DNA of 64,000 nucleotides, from NCBI GenBank assembly GCA_963716525.1, contig OY970315.1, positions 1,798,001-1,862,000 of the forward strand, written 5' to 3'. A program made the position numbers and the translations under genes. Shown one piece after another: positions 51,439 to 61,165 of this stretch (positions are counted from its first letter, which is position 1; the number at the start of each line of letters is the position of its first letter). Source of the DNA: JBBREP01 sp963716525 (GTDB lineage Bacteria; Actinomycetota; Acidimicrobiia; IMCC26256; PALSA-610). Under the pieces are notes generated by a model. It searched no databases. It was not told the origin of the DNA and was given only the letters and a program-made list of their open reading frames with translations.

Positions 51439-52868
51439 TCACATCGCGTGGCCGCGCATCCACCGCACCAGCTCCTCGGCGGGCAGGGGCCGGCAGAGCT
51501 CGAAGCCCTGGGCGGCGTCGCAACCGAGGTCCGTGAGCCGTTGCCACGTGGCGGCCGTCTCGACACCCTTGGCGACCACGGTGAGCCCGAGGGCGTGCGC
51601 GGCGGTGATGATCGCGGCGGCGAGCCGTGCGTCGGCCGATCGGGCGAGGACGTTGCGCACCACCGCGCCGTCGAGCTTCACCTCGTGCGCGGCGAGCGCC
51701 CGCAGCAACGTCAACGAGGAGGTGGCGCGGCCGAAGTCGTCGATCGAGACACGTACACCGAGGGCGTGCACGCCTCGCACGATGGCGCGGGCACGACCGT
51801 CGGCGAGCGTGGCCGACTCACGCAGCTCGAGCGTGACTGCCTCGGGTGCCACCCCTCGCGCTCGGAGCGCGGCCTCCAACCGGTCGGGGAAGTGCCCGTC
51901 GACAAGGTTCGCGGCGGCCACGTTCACCGCGACACCGATCGTCGCGTGTCCCTGCCCGTGCCACTGGCGCACATCGCGCAGCGCGCGGTCGAGCACGTAC
52001 TCGGTGAGCCGGCCGATCACGCCGCTCTGCTCGGCGCCCACGAGGAACTGCGCGGGCTCAACGAGCCCCAGTTCGCCGTGCTGCCAGCGGGCCAGCGCCT
52101 CGACGCGCACGACGGAACCGTCGGGCGCGCGATCGGCTGGTAGTGCACGACGATCTCTCCGGCGGTCATCGCGTCGCGTAGCGCGCTCGCGAACGCGAGG
52201 TGGGCGTCAGAGCGCGGGTCGTGAGCTGCGTCGTACCGCTCGATGCCGCGCCGCGAACGTTTCGCCGCGTACATCGCGACGTCGGCACGGTGCAGGAGTC
52301 GCGCCGAGTCGCCGCCGTCGTCGGGTGCAATCGCCACGCCGATGCTGGATTCGAGCTCGACGCGTGCGTCGCCGACCGGCACCGGCACCTCGAACGCGGC
52401 TCGGATGGCCGCCGCGCAGTTGAAGGCAGCCCGGTCGTCGCGCGTGCCCGGCAGCAGCACCGCGAACTCGTCGCCGCCGAAGCGGGCCGCGACCGCGCTG
52501 CCGTCGAGCGCACAGACGAGCCGGCGCGCGAACTCGCGGAGCAGCGCGTCGCCCGCGAGGTGGCCGAGCGTGTCGTTGACCTCCTTGAAGCGGTCGAGGT
52601 CGAGGAGCAGCACCGCGACGGCCACACCCCGCCGGAGCATCCGATCGAGCTGGCGTTGCAGCTCGGTCCGGCTCACCAGGCCAGTGAGCGGATCCCGCTG
52701 GCCGCCGCCCCGCCGCTCGGCGGCGTCGCGAGCGAGCTGCTCGGCGATGCGGCGGATCTGATCGTGCTCGCGCGCCAGCTGCTCGTAGCGGCGCCGTAGC
52801 GGATGGTTACGGTCGCGTTCCCGCAGCGGGCTTCGAACCGGGCGTGCCGGGTTCTGCTTCGTTGCCAT
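51439..52868 (-). CDS. GGDEF-EAL cyclic-di-GMP protein (frameshifted)
   Basis: Starts at ATG 52868 after GGGGGAG. A short coiled coil (RRRYEQLAREHDQIRRIAEQ) precedes a complete GGDEF domain: LLLDLDRFKEVNDTLGHLAG and RFGGDEFAVLLPG. The EAL domain begins EIVVHYQPIAR, and one C is missing in a GGG/CCC run near 52124; the rest continues as VEALARWQHGELG to 51439. EAL metal ligands are mostly present (EALARW, NVAAANL, ELRES, DDFG, KLDG), but the Glu of the usual AEGVE motif is Lys (VVAKGVET), so phosphodiesterase activity is doubtful. No membrane segment. Probably a cytosolic cyclase. Confidence 0.85.
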
Positions 52869-52919
52869 GTCTCCCCCACTTTGTCCGCACCCACATCGAC
52901 GCCTCCGCGCGCGATCCTG

Positions 52920-54578
52920 ATGCTCCATTTGCGTGGTTTCTGCATGCCCGAGCTGACCGAACTGGCACCGCCGAGCGCACACCAGGCGCGTGGGCCGCGC
53001 GTCGCCGTCTCCGGCCCCTCGGTGCGCGACCCGCGCCTTTGGATCGCAAGCGTCGTGATCTCGCTGCAGGTGCTGGGCCAGACCCTGCTCCATTTCGACG
53101 TGTCGATCGCGCAGATCGCGGTGGCGATCCTCACGTGCGCGCTGATCGAAGTGGCGGTCACCTTTGCCCGCCGGCACACGCTCGTGTGGCCCGCGAGTGC
53201 GATGCTCACGGGCAACGGCATCGCGTTCGTGCTGCGGGCGACCGGCACGCAGCACGGTGACTGGTGGACCCCGCGCGGGGCGTGGATCTTCGCGGCCACC
53301 GGTGTGGTGGCGATGCTCTCGAAGTACGTCGTGCGCGTGCGCGGCTCGCACATCTTCAACCCGTCGAACGTCGCGCTCGTGCTGTGCTTCCTCGTGCTCG
53401 GACCCAAGCGCGTGGAGCCGCTCGACTTCTGGTGGGGTCCGGCGTCGACAGGCGTGCTGCTCGCGTTGAGCGTGATCGTGGCCGGTGCGGTGCTCATCCT
53501 CCCGCGGCTGCGCATGCTGCTGCGGGTCGCAGTCGCGTTCCTCCTCCCGTTCGCGGCGGTGCTCGCCGTCGTGACGGTGATCGGCCACTGCATGACAGCC
53601 CATTGGCACGTGGGGCCGCTCTGCGGATCGGCGTTCTGGTGGGTGCTCGTGACGTCGCCCGAGGTGCTCGTGTTCGCGGGCTTCATGATCACCGACCCGA
53701 AGACCGCACCGGACACGGACCGGGGCCGAGTGGTGTACGGCGTCACGGTCGGCGTGCTCGCGGCGCTGCTCGTCGCACCGCAGCGCACCGAGTACGCGTC
53801 GAAGGTGGCGGTGCTGGCGTCGCTGGTGATCGTGTGTGCCGCCCGGCCCGTCGTGGAGCGATTGCTCGAGCGCCGGCGCGAGCGGCGCGCCCGGCGCGAG
53901 GGTCCGGCGACGGTCGTGCCGGCGCGCGACGCCGCCGTGCCCGGGCCACGTCCATGGCGCCGGCCGCGGTCCGTCGCGGTGGTGCTCGCGGCACTCGCGT
54001 CGAGCGGTGTGGTGGCCGTCGGTGCGTACGGCGCTGGCACCCCGGCGCGCGCGCATACCGGCCTGCCCGGCAACGTCCCGCCCGCCCTCGCCCGGCCCGG
54101 CCTCGTGCGCATCCCACACGTCCCGGTGGCGAGCGTCGCCCGCGACCACCTGTCGGACCAGATCGACACGGCCACCGCGCGCGCGATCGCGCGCGATGTC
54201 GCCGACGACCTCGTGATCCAGGAGGAGGCCGAGCGCCGCCGCTCGGTGCCGCTGGCGATCGAGGCGAGCGACCGGTCGTGGCTGCACCACCTGCTGCAGG
54301 AGATCACCACTCATCGCGCCACTGCGCTGACGGTGCCCGACTACGTGGCCGAGCAGCTCGTGGTATCGGTGGGGACGCGCCCCGGCCAGGCCGCGCCCGC
54401 AGTGCTCGTGACGATGCGGGTGCGCGTGCGCGACGTCACCTACGACCGCGCCGGGCAGCGGTTGCGCGTCGCACCGTGGCGCCCCGCCGTCGTGACCTTC
54501 GAGGCGTGGTGGTCGGGCGAGCACTACCTGCTCGTGTCGAACGTGCCCCCGCCCGGCTGGCACGCGCCGAAGTTGTGA
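52920..54578 (+). CDS. RnfD/NqrB-like membrane protein with extracytoplasmic tail
   Basis: About 552 residues. The first half has ten helices like RnfD/NqrB of Na+-translocating electron-transport complexes: GSHIFNPSNVALVLCFLVLG and VLVFAGFMITDPKTAPDTDR match the family's conserved loops, the latter near the FMN-Thr site. After a further helix (SVAVVLAALASSGVVAVGAY), about 170 residues are soluble and probably outside. No other rnf/nqr genes lie nearby. It is divergent from the GGDEF-EAL gene. The start is uncertain (52920 or 52944). Confidence 0.7.
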   Translation: MLHLRGFCMPELTELAPPSAHQARGPRVAVSGPSVRDPRLWIASVVISLQVLGQTLLHFDVSIAQIAVAILTCALIEVAVTFARRHTLVWPASAMLTGNGIAFVLRATGTQHGDWWTPRGAWIFAATGVVAMLSKYVVRVRGSHIFNPSNVALVLCFLVLGPKRVEPLDFWWGPASTGVLLALSVIVAGAVLILPRLRMLLRVAVAFLLPFAAVLAVVTVIGHCMTAHWHVGPLCGSAFWWVLVTSPEVLVFAGFMITDPKTAPDTDRGRVVYGVTVGVLAALLVAPQRTEYASKVAVLASLVIVCAARPVVERLLERRRERRARREGPATVVPARDAAVPGPRPWRRPRSVAVVLAALASSGVVAVGAYGAGTPARAHTGLPGNVPPALARPGLVRIPHVPVASVARDHLSDQIDTATARAIARDVADDLVIQEEAERRRSVPLAIEASDRSWLHHLLQEITTHRATALTVPDYVAEQLVVSVGTRPGQAAPAVLVTMRVRVRDVTYDRAGQRLRVAPWRPAVVTFEAWWSGEHYLLVSNVPPPGWHAPKL

Positions 54579-54639
54579 AACGTGCGAAATCGCCCGGTCA
54601 CGGCGGCGCCGAGGCGCGTTCAGCACGAAATCTTCGAAT

Positions 54640-55917
54640 GTGAGGTCCGGACCTGTCGTAGATGAGGCTGTGGCGAGTCCTAGCGTTGTGGCAGTGACCA
54701 GCGTCTGGGACCGTCCCGGCTACCGGTTCCGGGCCGACACCGTCGCGCCGCTGCCGGTCAGCACGTTCGGCGAACCCGAGTGGTACGCGCGCGAGCAGCG
54801 GAATGTGCTGCGGCCCGGCGGCGGCCTGCTCTACGTGGGCCACGACATGCTCCTGCCCGCCAAGGGCTACCGGCGTGCCGACGGTGACTCGCGCGTGCTG
54901 CTCACGCGCGACGAGGACGGCGCGGTGCGCGCGGTCGCGAACCTCTGCACGCACTCGCTGCGCCCGATCACCAGCGACGACGAGATGCACGACCGGTCGT
55001 GCATCACCTGCCCGTTCCATCAGTGGTCGTTCCGCAAGGACGGCTCGCTCATCGGCGGGCGCGACATCGAATTCGGCCGCGGCCCCGATGCCGATGCGCT
55101 CAAGGCGCGCCTGAGCCTGCCCCGATTCGAGGTCGTGTCGTGGCACGGCTTCCACTTCGCGGTCGACCCGGCCCGCCGGGCCGAGTACGAGACCGACCTG
55201 GAGCGCATCGACGCCGACTTCGCGGCGCGCGGCCTTTCGGAGCACCTCGACTTCGACGGGTGGAGCGTCTACGCAACCGACGACGCGGCCTACCGGGCCG
55301 ACTGGAAGACGTTCCTCGAGGTGTTCGGTGACTGCTACCACGTGCCGCCGTACCACGAAGGGCTCGCGTCGTTCACCGACTGCGGCACGCTCGACTGGTC
55401 GTTCGGCCCGAACTTCCACGCGCAGTTCCTCGATATGCACGAGGACCGCGGCGGTGGGTCGCCGATGTACACGGCGTGGTACGACGGGCTGGAGCGATAT
55501 CACGCGGCGCGCGGCGAGACGATGACCGACTTCGCGGTCGCGTGGATCGGCCTCTACCCGAACATCATGATCGAGCTCTACCAGGGCCTGAGGGTGCTGT
55601 CGATCGTGATCCCGACCGGACCCGACACCCACGTGAACCGCGCGCACTACTGCGTGCCCACCGACATGGAGATGCTCGTGCCCGGGCTGCCGGCCGCGAT
55701 GAAGACCGCGTTCGACGAGACCGGCGCGGAGGACGCGGTGCTCGTCGAGAGCCGCTACGAAGGCATCCGCACGGCGCGCGACCTGTCGCTGGATGTCGTG
55801 CCGTACCACACCAATCTCACCGGTCTCGCGCCCGAAGCGGGCACCGCGCACTTCTACGACTGGTACCGCCGCGAGATGGCGTCGTCGTTCGCGCCGCCCG
55901 TCGCGTCGGGTTCGTGA
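54640..55917 (+). CDS. Rieske non-heme iron oxygenase, alpha subunit
   Basis: A 425-residue ring-hydroxylating oxygenase. Rieske ligands: CTHSLRP and CITCPFHQWSF, 17 residues apart. Catalytic iron site: FGDCYHVPPYHEGL (His-x4-His), with the bridging Asp within the EVFGD region. The C-terminal catalytic domain runs to FYDWYRREMAS. Such enzymes need a reductase and often a ferredoxin; the ferredoxin at 45979 could serve. GTG starts at 54640, 54670 and 54691 are all possible. The 3' end overlaps the convergent MFS gene by about 60 bases. Confidence 0.9.
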   Translation: MRSGPVVDEAVASPSVVAVTSVWDRPGYRFRADTVAPLPVSTFGEPEWYAREQRNVLRPGGGLLYVGHDMLLPAKGYRRADGDSRVLLTRDEDGAVRAVANLCTHSLRPITSDDEMHDRSCITCPFHQWSFRKDGSLIGGRDIEFGRGPDADALKARLSLPRFEVVSWHGFHFAVDPARRAEYETDLERIDADFAARGLSEHLDFDGWSVYATDDAAYRADWKTFLEVFGDCYHVPPYHEGLASFTDCGTLDWSFGPNFHAQFLDMHEDRGGGSPMYTAWYDGLERYHAARGETMTDFAVAWIGLYPNIMIELYQGLRVLSIVIPTGPDTHVNRAHYCVPTDMEMLVPGLPAAMKTAFDETGAEDAVLVESRYEGIRTARDLSLDVVPYHTNLTGLAPEAGTAHFYDWYRREMASSFAPPVASGS

Positions 55918-57285
55918 GTCGGCCCGGCCGCGGGTAGGCGCAGCGCCACGACCATGCCGATCGCGCCGGCCACCACTGGCGGCACGTAGGCGAGGACGAT
56001 TCCGGTCCGCAACGACCAGTCGCGCACCGCGGCGAGATGGATGCAGCGCGCCGCCGATTCCCGTGGTGATCGCGACGAACAGGTTCTCGGTGACTGCCAG
56101 TGACGCGCTCGCGTCGCCCTCCTGCCCTCGCGGCGCGAGTGCCAGCATCAGCACCGACACCGCGGAGAACCCGAGGCCCATGCCGAAGCTCGCCACGCCG
56201 AACAGCGCGACGGGCACGACGACCGGAACCGCCGGCGAGGATCCGGCGATCAATCCCACCCCGCCGGCGGCGATCAGTGCCAGCCCAGTCGTCACGAGCG
56301 GTCGCGCGCCGGTCCGGCCGTAGAGGCGCGCCTGTATCCACGAGCCGACTGTCCACGACAGCACGCCCGTGGCGAGTGCGACCGCCACGATGCCGAGCGA
56401 CTCGCCGCGCACGTCGTGCAACAGGTGCGGTACGAAGGCATCGAGGCCGAACAGCGCGAAGGTCTGGAAGGCGCGTATCGCGATCGTCGTCGGCAGGCCG
56501 CGCCGCAGCCTCGCGGTGCCGGGAGGGACGAGTCGCGTGCAGCCGCGCGCCGCCACGACGCTGCCGATCAGCACGAGCGGGACCGCGGCGAAGAGCACGA
56601 CGCCGGCAGTGCCGATGAAGACCGCGCCGGTGCCGGCGACGACGGCGAGCGCGGCGTTGCGTGCCGCGCGTGCGCGTGCACCTGCCCGTCCTCGGACCAG
56701 GCCACCTTCGTCGGGCGCGGCCGGCGGCGCCGCGAGCGCCCGCAGGGCGACGACGGTGGCGATGCCGGCCGGTACCGCCAGTGGCACGAGCAGCAGGAAC
56801 ACCCACCGCCAGCCGAGCGTGCGCGTGACGAGCGCGCTCAGCACCGGACCGGCGATGCCGGGCACGACCCACGCGGTCGACATGATCGCGAACACGCGCG
56901 GACGCAGGAGCGGCGGGTAGGCGCCGCCGACCACCACGTACGCCGTCGCAGGGATCGCGCCGCCTCCGAGACCCTGCACGAAGCGCGCGAGCACGAGGAA
57001 CCACATCGCGTGGGCCGAGCCTGCGCCCACGAGACCCACGCAGAAGACTGCGATTCCCAGTGCGAACGGCCGGGCCGGACCGTGGCGGTCGGCGCCGGTG
57101 CCGGCGCCCACTGATCCGAGCAGGGTCCCGAGCATGTACGCCGTGAACACCCAGCCGTAGAGCCCGAGACCGTGCAGGTCACGGGCGATGTCCGGCAGCG
57201 CGGTCGAGACCGCCAGCGCTTCGAAGCCCACGAGCGTGATCGTGAGGACCAGCCCGATCGTGAGCGTGCGCCGCCCGCCCCCCAT
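55854..57285 (-). CDS. MFS drug-efflux-like transporter (frameshifted near the C-terminus)
   Basis: Major facilitator of the DHA2-like type. ATG 57285; LVGFEALAVSTALPDIARDL is helix 1 with the family motif, and GAGTGADRHGPARPFALGIA is the MFS signature loop. About twelve helices follow. Near 56038, the four bases CATC are duplicated, which shifts the frame after VAITTGIGGA; read without the duplication it continues LHLAAVRDWSLRTGIVLAY to a stop at 55854. The uncorrected frame runs on as a long Arg-rich open frame. Exports an unknown compound. Confidence 0.8.
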
Positions 57286-57342
57286 CACCGACTCGATGCT
57301 GTCCAAGGCGCGGGACGGTAATTCGCCGCTACGGTCGGCGGG

Positions 57343-58479
57343 ATGGACACCGACGATCTCGAAGGCGCGGGCTTGGACCGCGCGAAGGTGGATGCGCTCG
57401 TGGCCCGGGTGCGGCTCGAGGTCGACGAGGGCCATCTGCCGTCGTGCCAGTTCGCGCTGGCGCGCAACGGCGTGATCGGCGCGGCGGCCACGTTCGGCGC
57501 CCCCGCGACCTCGCGCTATGTGATCTTCTCGGCGACGAAGGCCGTCGTGGCCACCGCGATGTGGATCGTGCTCGACGAAGGCGGCGTGCAGCTCGCCGAC
57601 ACGGTCGCGCAGCACATCCCGGAGTTCGGTGCCAACGGCAAGGAATCGGTGACCGTCGAGCAGGTGATGCTGCACACGTCGGGCTTCCCGCGCGCGCCGC
57701 TCGGCCCGCCGAAGTGGGACACGCGCGAGGGCCGGCTCGACGCGTTCGCGCGCTGGCGCCTCAACTGGGAGCCGGGCACGCGCTACGAGTACCACCCGAC
57801 CTCGGCGCACTGGGTGCTGGCCGAGCTCATCGAGCGCGCCGCGGGCCGGCCTTACACGGAGTTCGTCGCCGATCGGGTGCTCCATCCGCTGGGCCTGCAG
57901 CGGCTCCAACTCGGCGTGCCGGTGGAGCAGCAGACCGATGTGCAGGAGCTGTCGACGGTCGGCGAGATGGCCGGTCCCGACGAGCTCGAAGCGGCCATCG
58001 GCATCCGCACATTGCCCGTCACCGAGGTGACGGCCGGCGCGCTGCTGCAGTTCAACCGGCCCGACGTGCGCGCGCTCGGCGTGCCCGGCGGCGGCGGCGT
58101 CTCCGACGCGGTCGACCTCGCGTGCTTCTACCAGGCGTTGCTCGCCGGCTCGCCGAAACTGCTGTCGGCCTCGGCGCTCTACGAGCTCACCGTGCACGTG
58201 CGGAACACCTTGAAGGACTATCTCGGCACGCCCGCGAACCGCACGCTCGGGCTGCTGGTCGCCGGCGACGACGGCCGCTCACAGCTGCGGGGGATGGGAC
58301 GCACGGTGTCGCCCCGCGCGTTCGGGCACAACGGTGCCGGCGGCCAGATCGCGTTCGCCGACCCCGACACCGGCATCTCGTTCGTGTACCTCACGAACGG
58401 CCTGGAGCAACACGTGCTGCGCGAGGGCCGGCGAACGACGGCGATCGCGAGCCGCGCCGCCGTCTGCGCAGCCACCTGA
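57343..58479 (+). CDS. Serine hydrolase, beta-lactamase/esterase class C-like
   Basis: A 378-residue member of the class C beta-lactamase/EstB fold. The catalytic SxxK is VIFSATKAVVATA; the Tyr motif is YEYHPTSAHWVLAEL (Tyr, His, Pro instead of Tyr-x-Asn), and the third motif is HNGAGGQIAF (His-x-Gly). There is no signal peptide, which favours an intracellular esterase over a beta-lactamase. It is divergent from the MFS gene (57 bases) and upstream of the acyl-CoA synthetase. Confidence 0.85.
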   Translation: MDTDDLEGAGLDRAKVDALVARVRLEVDEGHLPSCQFALARNGVIGAAATFGAPATSRYVIFSATKAVVATAMWIVLDEGGVQLADTVAQHIPEFGANGKESVTVEQVMLHTSGFPRAPLGPPKWDTREGRLDAFARWRLNWEPGTRYEYHPTSAHWVLAELIERAAGRPYTEFVADRVLHPLGLQRLQLGVPVEQQTDVQELSTVGEMAGPDELEAAIGIRTLPVTEVTAGALLQFNRPDVRALGVPGGGGVSDAVDLACFYQALLAGSPKLLSASALYELTVHVRNTLKDYLGTPANRTLGLLVAGDDGRSQLRGMGRTVSPRAFGHNGAGGQIAFADPDTGISFVYLTNGLEQHVLREGRRTTAIASRAAVCAAT

Positions 58480-58554
58480 ATCGTTCTCGGCGCAAGAGCC
58501 GGCGATCATCGCAACCAGCGGCGCCGAGAAGCGGGAGTCGGTACTGTTCGCGGC

Positions 58555-60093
58555 GTGAAAGTTGCGCTCACCGTCAACGACTTCATCGACCGGGCCGAGC
58601 GGGTGTACGGCGCGCGTGTCGGCATCGTCGACGAGCCCGACCAGCCCGCCCCGAGCTGGGGGTCGCTCACGTGGCGCGAGGTGGCGGCGCGCGCCCGTGC
58701 CCAGGCTGCGGGCCTCGACGCGCTCGGCATCGGCGAGGGTGAGCGCGTCGCGATCGTGTCGCAGAACGCGGCGCGCCTCTTCACGTCGTTCTTCGGCGTG
58801 AGCGGCTTCGGGCGCATCCTCGTGCCGATCAACTTCCGCCTCAACGCCAACGAGATCAGCTACATCGTCGAGCACTCGGGCGCCACGATGCTGCTCGTCG
58901 ACCCGGAGCTCGACGAGACGTTCGCCGGTGTCGAGGCCAAGCACCGCTACGTGCTCGGTGCCGACACCGACGATGCGCTGTACCTGTACGACCGCGAGCC
59001 GCGTCGTTGGAGCGCTCCCGACGAGGACGCGACCGCCACGATCAACTACACGAGCGGCACCACCGCGCGGCCGAAAGGCGTCCAGATCACGCACCGCAAC
59101 GCGTGGGTGAACGCCACCACGTTCGGCTGGCAGACCGGCGTATGCGATCGCGACGTGTACCTCCACACGCTGCCGATGTTCCACTGCAACGGCTGGGGCA
59201 TGCCGTACGCGGTCACCGGCATGGGCGGCACGCACGTGGTGCTGCGCAAGGTCGACGGCGCCGAGATCCTCCGTCGGGTCGACGAGCACGGCGTCACGCT
59301 GCTCTGCGGCGCCCCGGCGGTGGTGTCCGCGGTGCTCGATGCCGCCGCGCGGTGGGACGGGCCGGTGCCCGGCGCCGGCCGAACGCGCGTCGTCGTCGCC
59401 GGTGCACCGCCGCCCACCCGCACGATCGAACGGGTCGAAATCGAGCTCGGATGGGAGTTCATCCAGATCTACGGACTCACCGAGACCGCGCCGCTGCTCA
59501 CGATGAACCGCCGGCGCGCCGAGTACGACCACCTCACCCCGTCCGAGCGCGCTGCGAAGCTCGGTCGCGCGGGGGCGCCCGCGCTCGGCGTCACGCTGCA
59601 GATTGACGACCAGGGCGAAGTGCTCGCGCGGTCGAACGTGGTGATGGCCGGCTACTGGGAGCAGCCTGACGCCACCGCGGACGCCATCGTCGACGGTTGG
59701 TTCCACACCGGTGACGGTGGCGCGATCGACGACGAGCACTACCTCTCGATCCTCGACCGCAAGAAGGACGTGATCATCTCGGGCGGCGAGAACGTGTCGT
59801 CGATCGAGGTGGAGGACTGCATCTTCTCGCACCCGGCCGTTGCCGAGGTCGCGGTGATCGGCGCGCCCCACGAGAAGTGGGGCGAGACGGTGATCGCGCT
59901 CGTGGTGTGCGCGCCGGGCTCGTCGGTGACCGAGGACGACATCATCAGTCATTGCCGTGAGCGCCTTTCGCATTACAAATGCCCCACTTCGGTGGAGTTC
60001 CGCGAGGTGCTCGCGCGCACGGCCACCGGCAAGCTCCAGAAGTTCAAGCTGCGCGCGCCCTACTGGGAAGGCCGAGAGCGGCTCGTCAATTGA
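58555..60093 (+). CDS. Long-chain acyl-CoA synthetase-like AMP ligase
   Basis: A 512-residue ANL enzyme. A3: INYTSGTTARPKGVQITHRN; A5: FIQIYGLTETAPLLTMN; A8: RKKDVIISGGENVSSIEVED; catalytic Lys in ARTATGKLQKFKLR. GTG start. It converts a fatty or aromatic acid to its CoA thioester. Its stop overlaps the TTG of the glycosylase gene. Not closely similar to the other synthetase at 46199, so the two probably have different substrates. Confidence 0.9.
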   Translation: MKVALTVNDFIDRAERVYGARVGIVDEPDQPAPSWGSLTWREVAARARAQAAGLDALGIGEGERVAIVSQNAARLFTSFFGVSGFGRILVPINFRLNANEISYIVEHSGATMLLVDPELDETFAGVEAKHRYVLGADTDDALYLYDREPRRWSAPDEDATATINYTSGTTARPKGVQITHRNAWVNATTFGWQTGVCDRDVYLHTLPMFHCNGWGMPYAVTGMGGTHVVLRKVDGAEILRRVDEHGVTLLCGAPAVVSAVLDAAARWDGPVPGAGRTRVVVAGAPPPTRTIERVEIELGWEFIQIYGLTETAPLLTMNRRRAEYDHLTPSERAAKLGRAGAPALGVTLQIDDQGEVLARSNVVMAGYWEQPDATADAIVDGWFHTGDGGAIDDEHYLSILDRKKDVIISGGENVSSIEVEDCIFSHPAVAEVAVIGAPHEKWGETVIALVVCAPGSSVTEDDIISHCRERLSHYKCPTSVEFREVLARTATGKLQKFKLRAPYWEGRERLVN

Positions 60094-61070
60094 TCGAGCA
60101 TCGCCGCCGGTTCGTCACCCCGTTCGCAATCGATCTCGCCGGCACGCTCGGGCCGCTCGCACGGGGCCCGAGCGATCCGACGTTCCGGCTGGGCGCCCGC
60201 GACGTCTGGCGCGTGCAGCACACCCCGTGCGGCGCGGCGACGATCCACGTGCGCGTCGCCGCCGACTCGTGCACGGTCGACGCGACCGCGTGGGGCCCGG
60301 GCGGGGAGTGGTCCCTGGCGCACGCGCCCGATCTGGTCGGCGCGCATGACGACCCTGAAGCGTTCCGGCCCACCGGCACGAAGCTGCGCGCGCTCGCCCA
60401 TGGCCGGCCGTGTGTGCGTCTCGGTCGCACGGCGGCGGTGTACGACCTCGCGGCTGCGGCGGTCATCGAGCAGCGGGTCACCGGCGTGGAGGCCCGCCGC
60501 ACGTGGCACGCGCTCGTGCGGCGCTACGGCGAGCCGGCCCCAGGTCCGCAGCTCGGCTCGATGCCGGCCGCGATGCGGCAGTTCCCCGCACCCGAGGTTG
60601 CGGCGTGCCTCAGCGACGCGGCGCGCCGCTCGGTCGGGCTGGAGATGCGGCGCGGCGTCGCGCTCTCTGCCGTGACGGCGGACGCGGCGGGCCTCGAGCG
60701 TGCCGCCTCGTTCGGTCCCGGTGTGCTCGACCGGCGGCTGCGTGGGCTGCCCGGCGTGGGCGCGTGGACATCGGCGACTGTGCGGGCCCACGCGCTCGGC
60801 GACGCCGACGCGGTGCCGGTGGGCGACTGGCACGTGCCCCGCGCCGTGGTCGCCGCGCTCACCGGCGAGCGGGTGGCGCGCCACGAGGCCGACGAGCGGA
60901 TGCTCGAACTGCTCGAGCCCTACCGCCCGCACCGCTACCGCGTCGTGCTGCTCGCGCTCGCGTCGGGAAGGTACGAGCGCCGCGCGCCCCGCGCCGAGAT
61001 CCCCGATCTGCTGCGCAAGGACGCGACCGGGCGCCCCTACTCGGTGCGGAACACCCTCACCTTCACGTAA
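60090..61070 (+). CDS. DNA-3-methyladenine glycosylase-like HhH-GPD protein
   Basis: A 326-residue AlkA-type base-excision glycosylase. The helix-hairpin-helix is RGLPGVGAWTSATVRAHALG, and the catalytic Asp follows in ADAVPVGDWHVPR. The N-terminal AlkA-like domain has FRLGARDVWRVQHTPCGA and GPGGEWSLAHAPDLVG. It removes alkylated bases. The TTG start lies within TTGA shared with the upstream stop, an unusual partner for an acyl-CoA synthetase. Four copies of ATGCCGC follow its stop. Confidence 0.85.
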   Translation: MIEHRRRFVTPFAIDLAGTLGPLARGPSDPTFRLGARDVWRVQHTPCGAATIHVRVAADSCTVDATAWGPGGEWSLAHAPDLVGAHDDPEAFRPTGTKLRALAHGRPCVRLGRTAAVYDLAAAAVIEQRVTGVEARRTWHALVRRYGEPAPGPQLGSMPAAMRQFPAPEVAACLSDAARRSVGLEMRRGVALSAVTADAAGLERAASFGPGVLDRRLRGLPGVGAWTSATVRAHALGDADAVPVGDWHVPRAVVAALTGERVARHEADERMLELLEPYRPHRYRVVLLALASGRYERRAPRAEIPDLLRKDATGRPYSVRNTLTFT

Positions 61071-61097
61071 TGCCGCATGCCGCATGCCGCATGCCGC
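61070..61097. repeat. Four tandem copies of a 7-bp unit
   Basis: ATGCCGC repeated four times, starting at the last base of the glycosylase stop codon. Non-coding. It lies about 70 bases before the lipoprotein start. Possibly a slippage-prone tract. Confidence 0.85.
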
Positions 61098-61165
61098 CGC
61101 TACCGCACGTCCCGGTGGTGGAAGTAGGGTTTCGCATCCATCGTGCGGCATCCCCGGGGGGACCC

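Noticed and set aside
54598..58197. A 1199-codon minus-strand open frame across the Rieske, MFS and hydrolase genes
   Set aside because: Only the part from about 56040 to 57285 encodes the MFS protein; the rest is antisense to well-supported plus-strand genes and is low-complexity.
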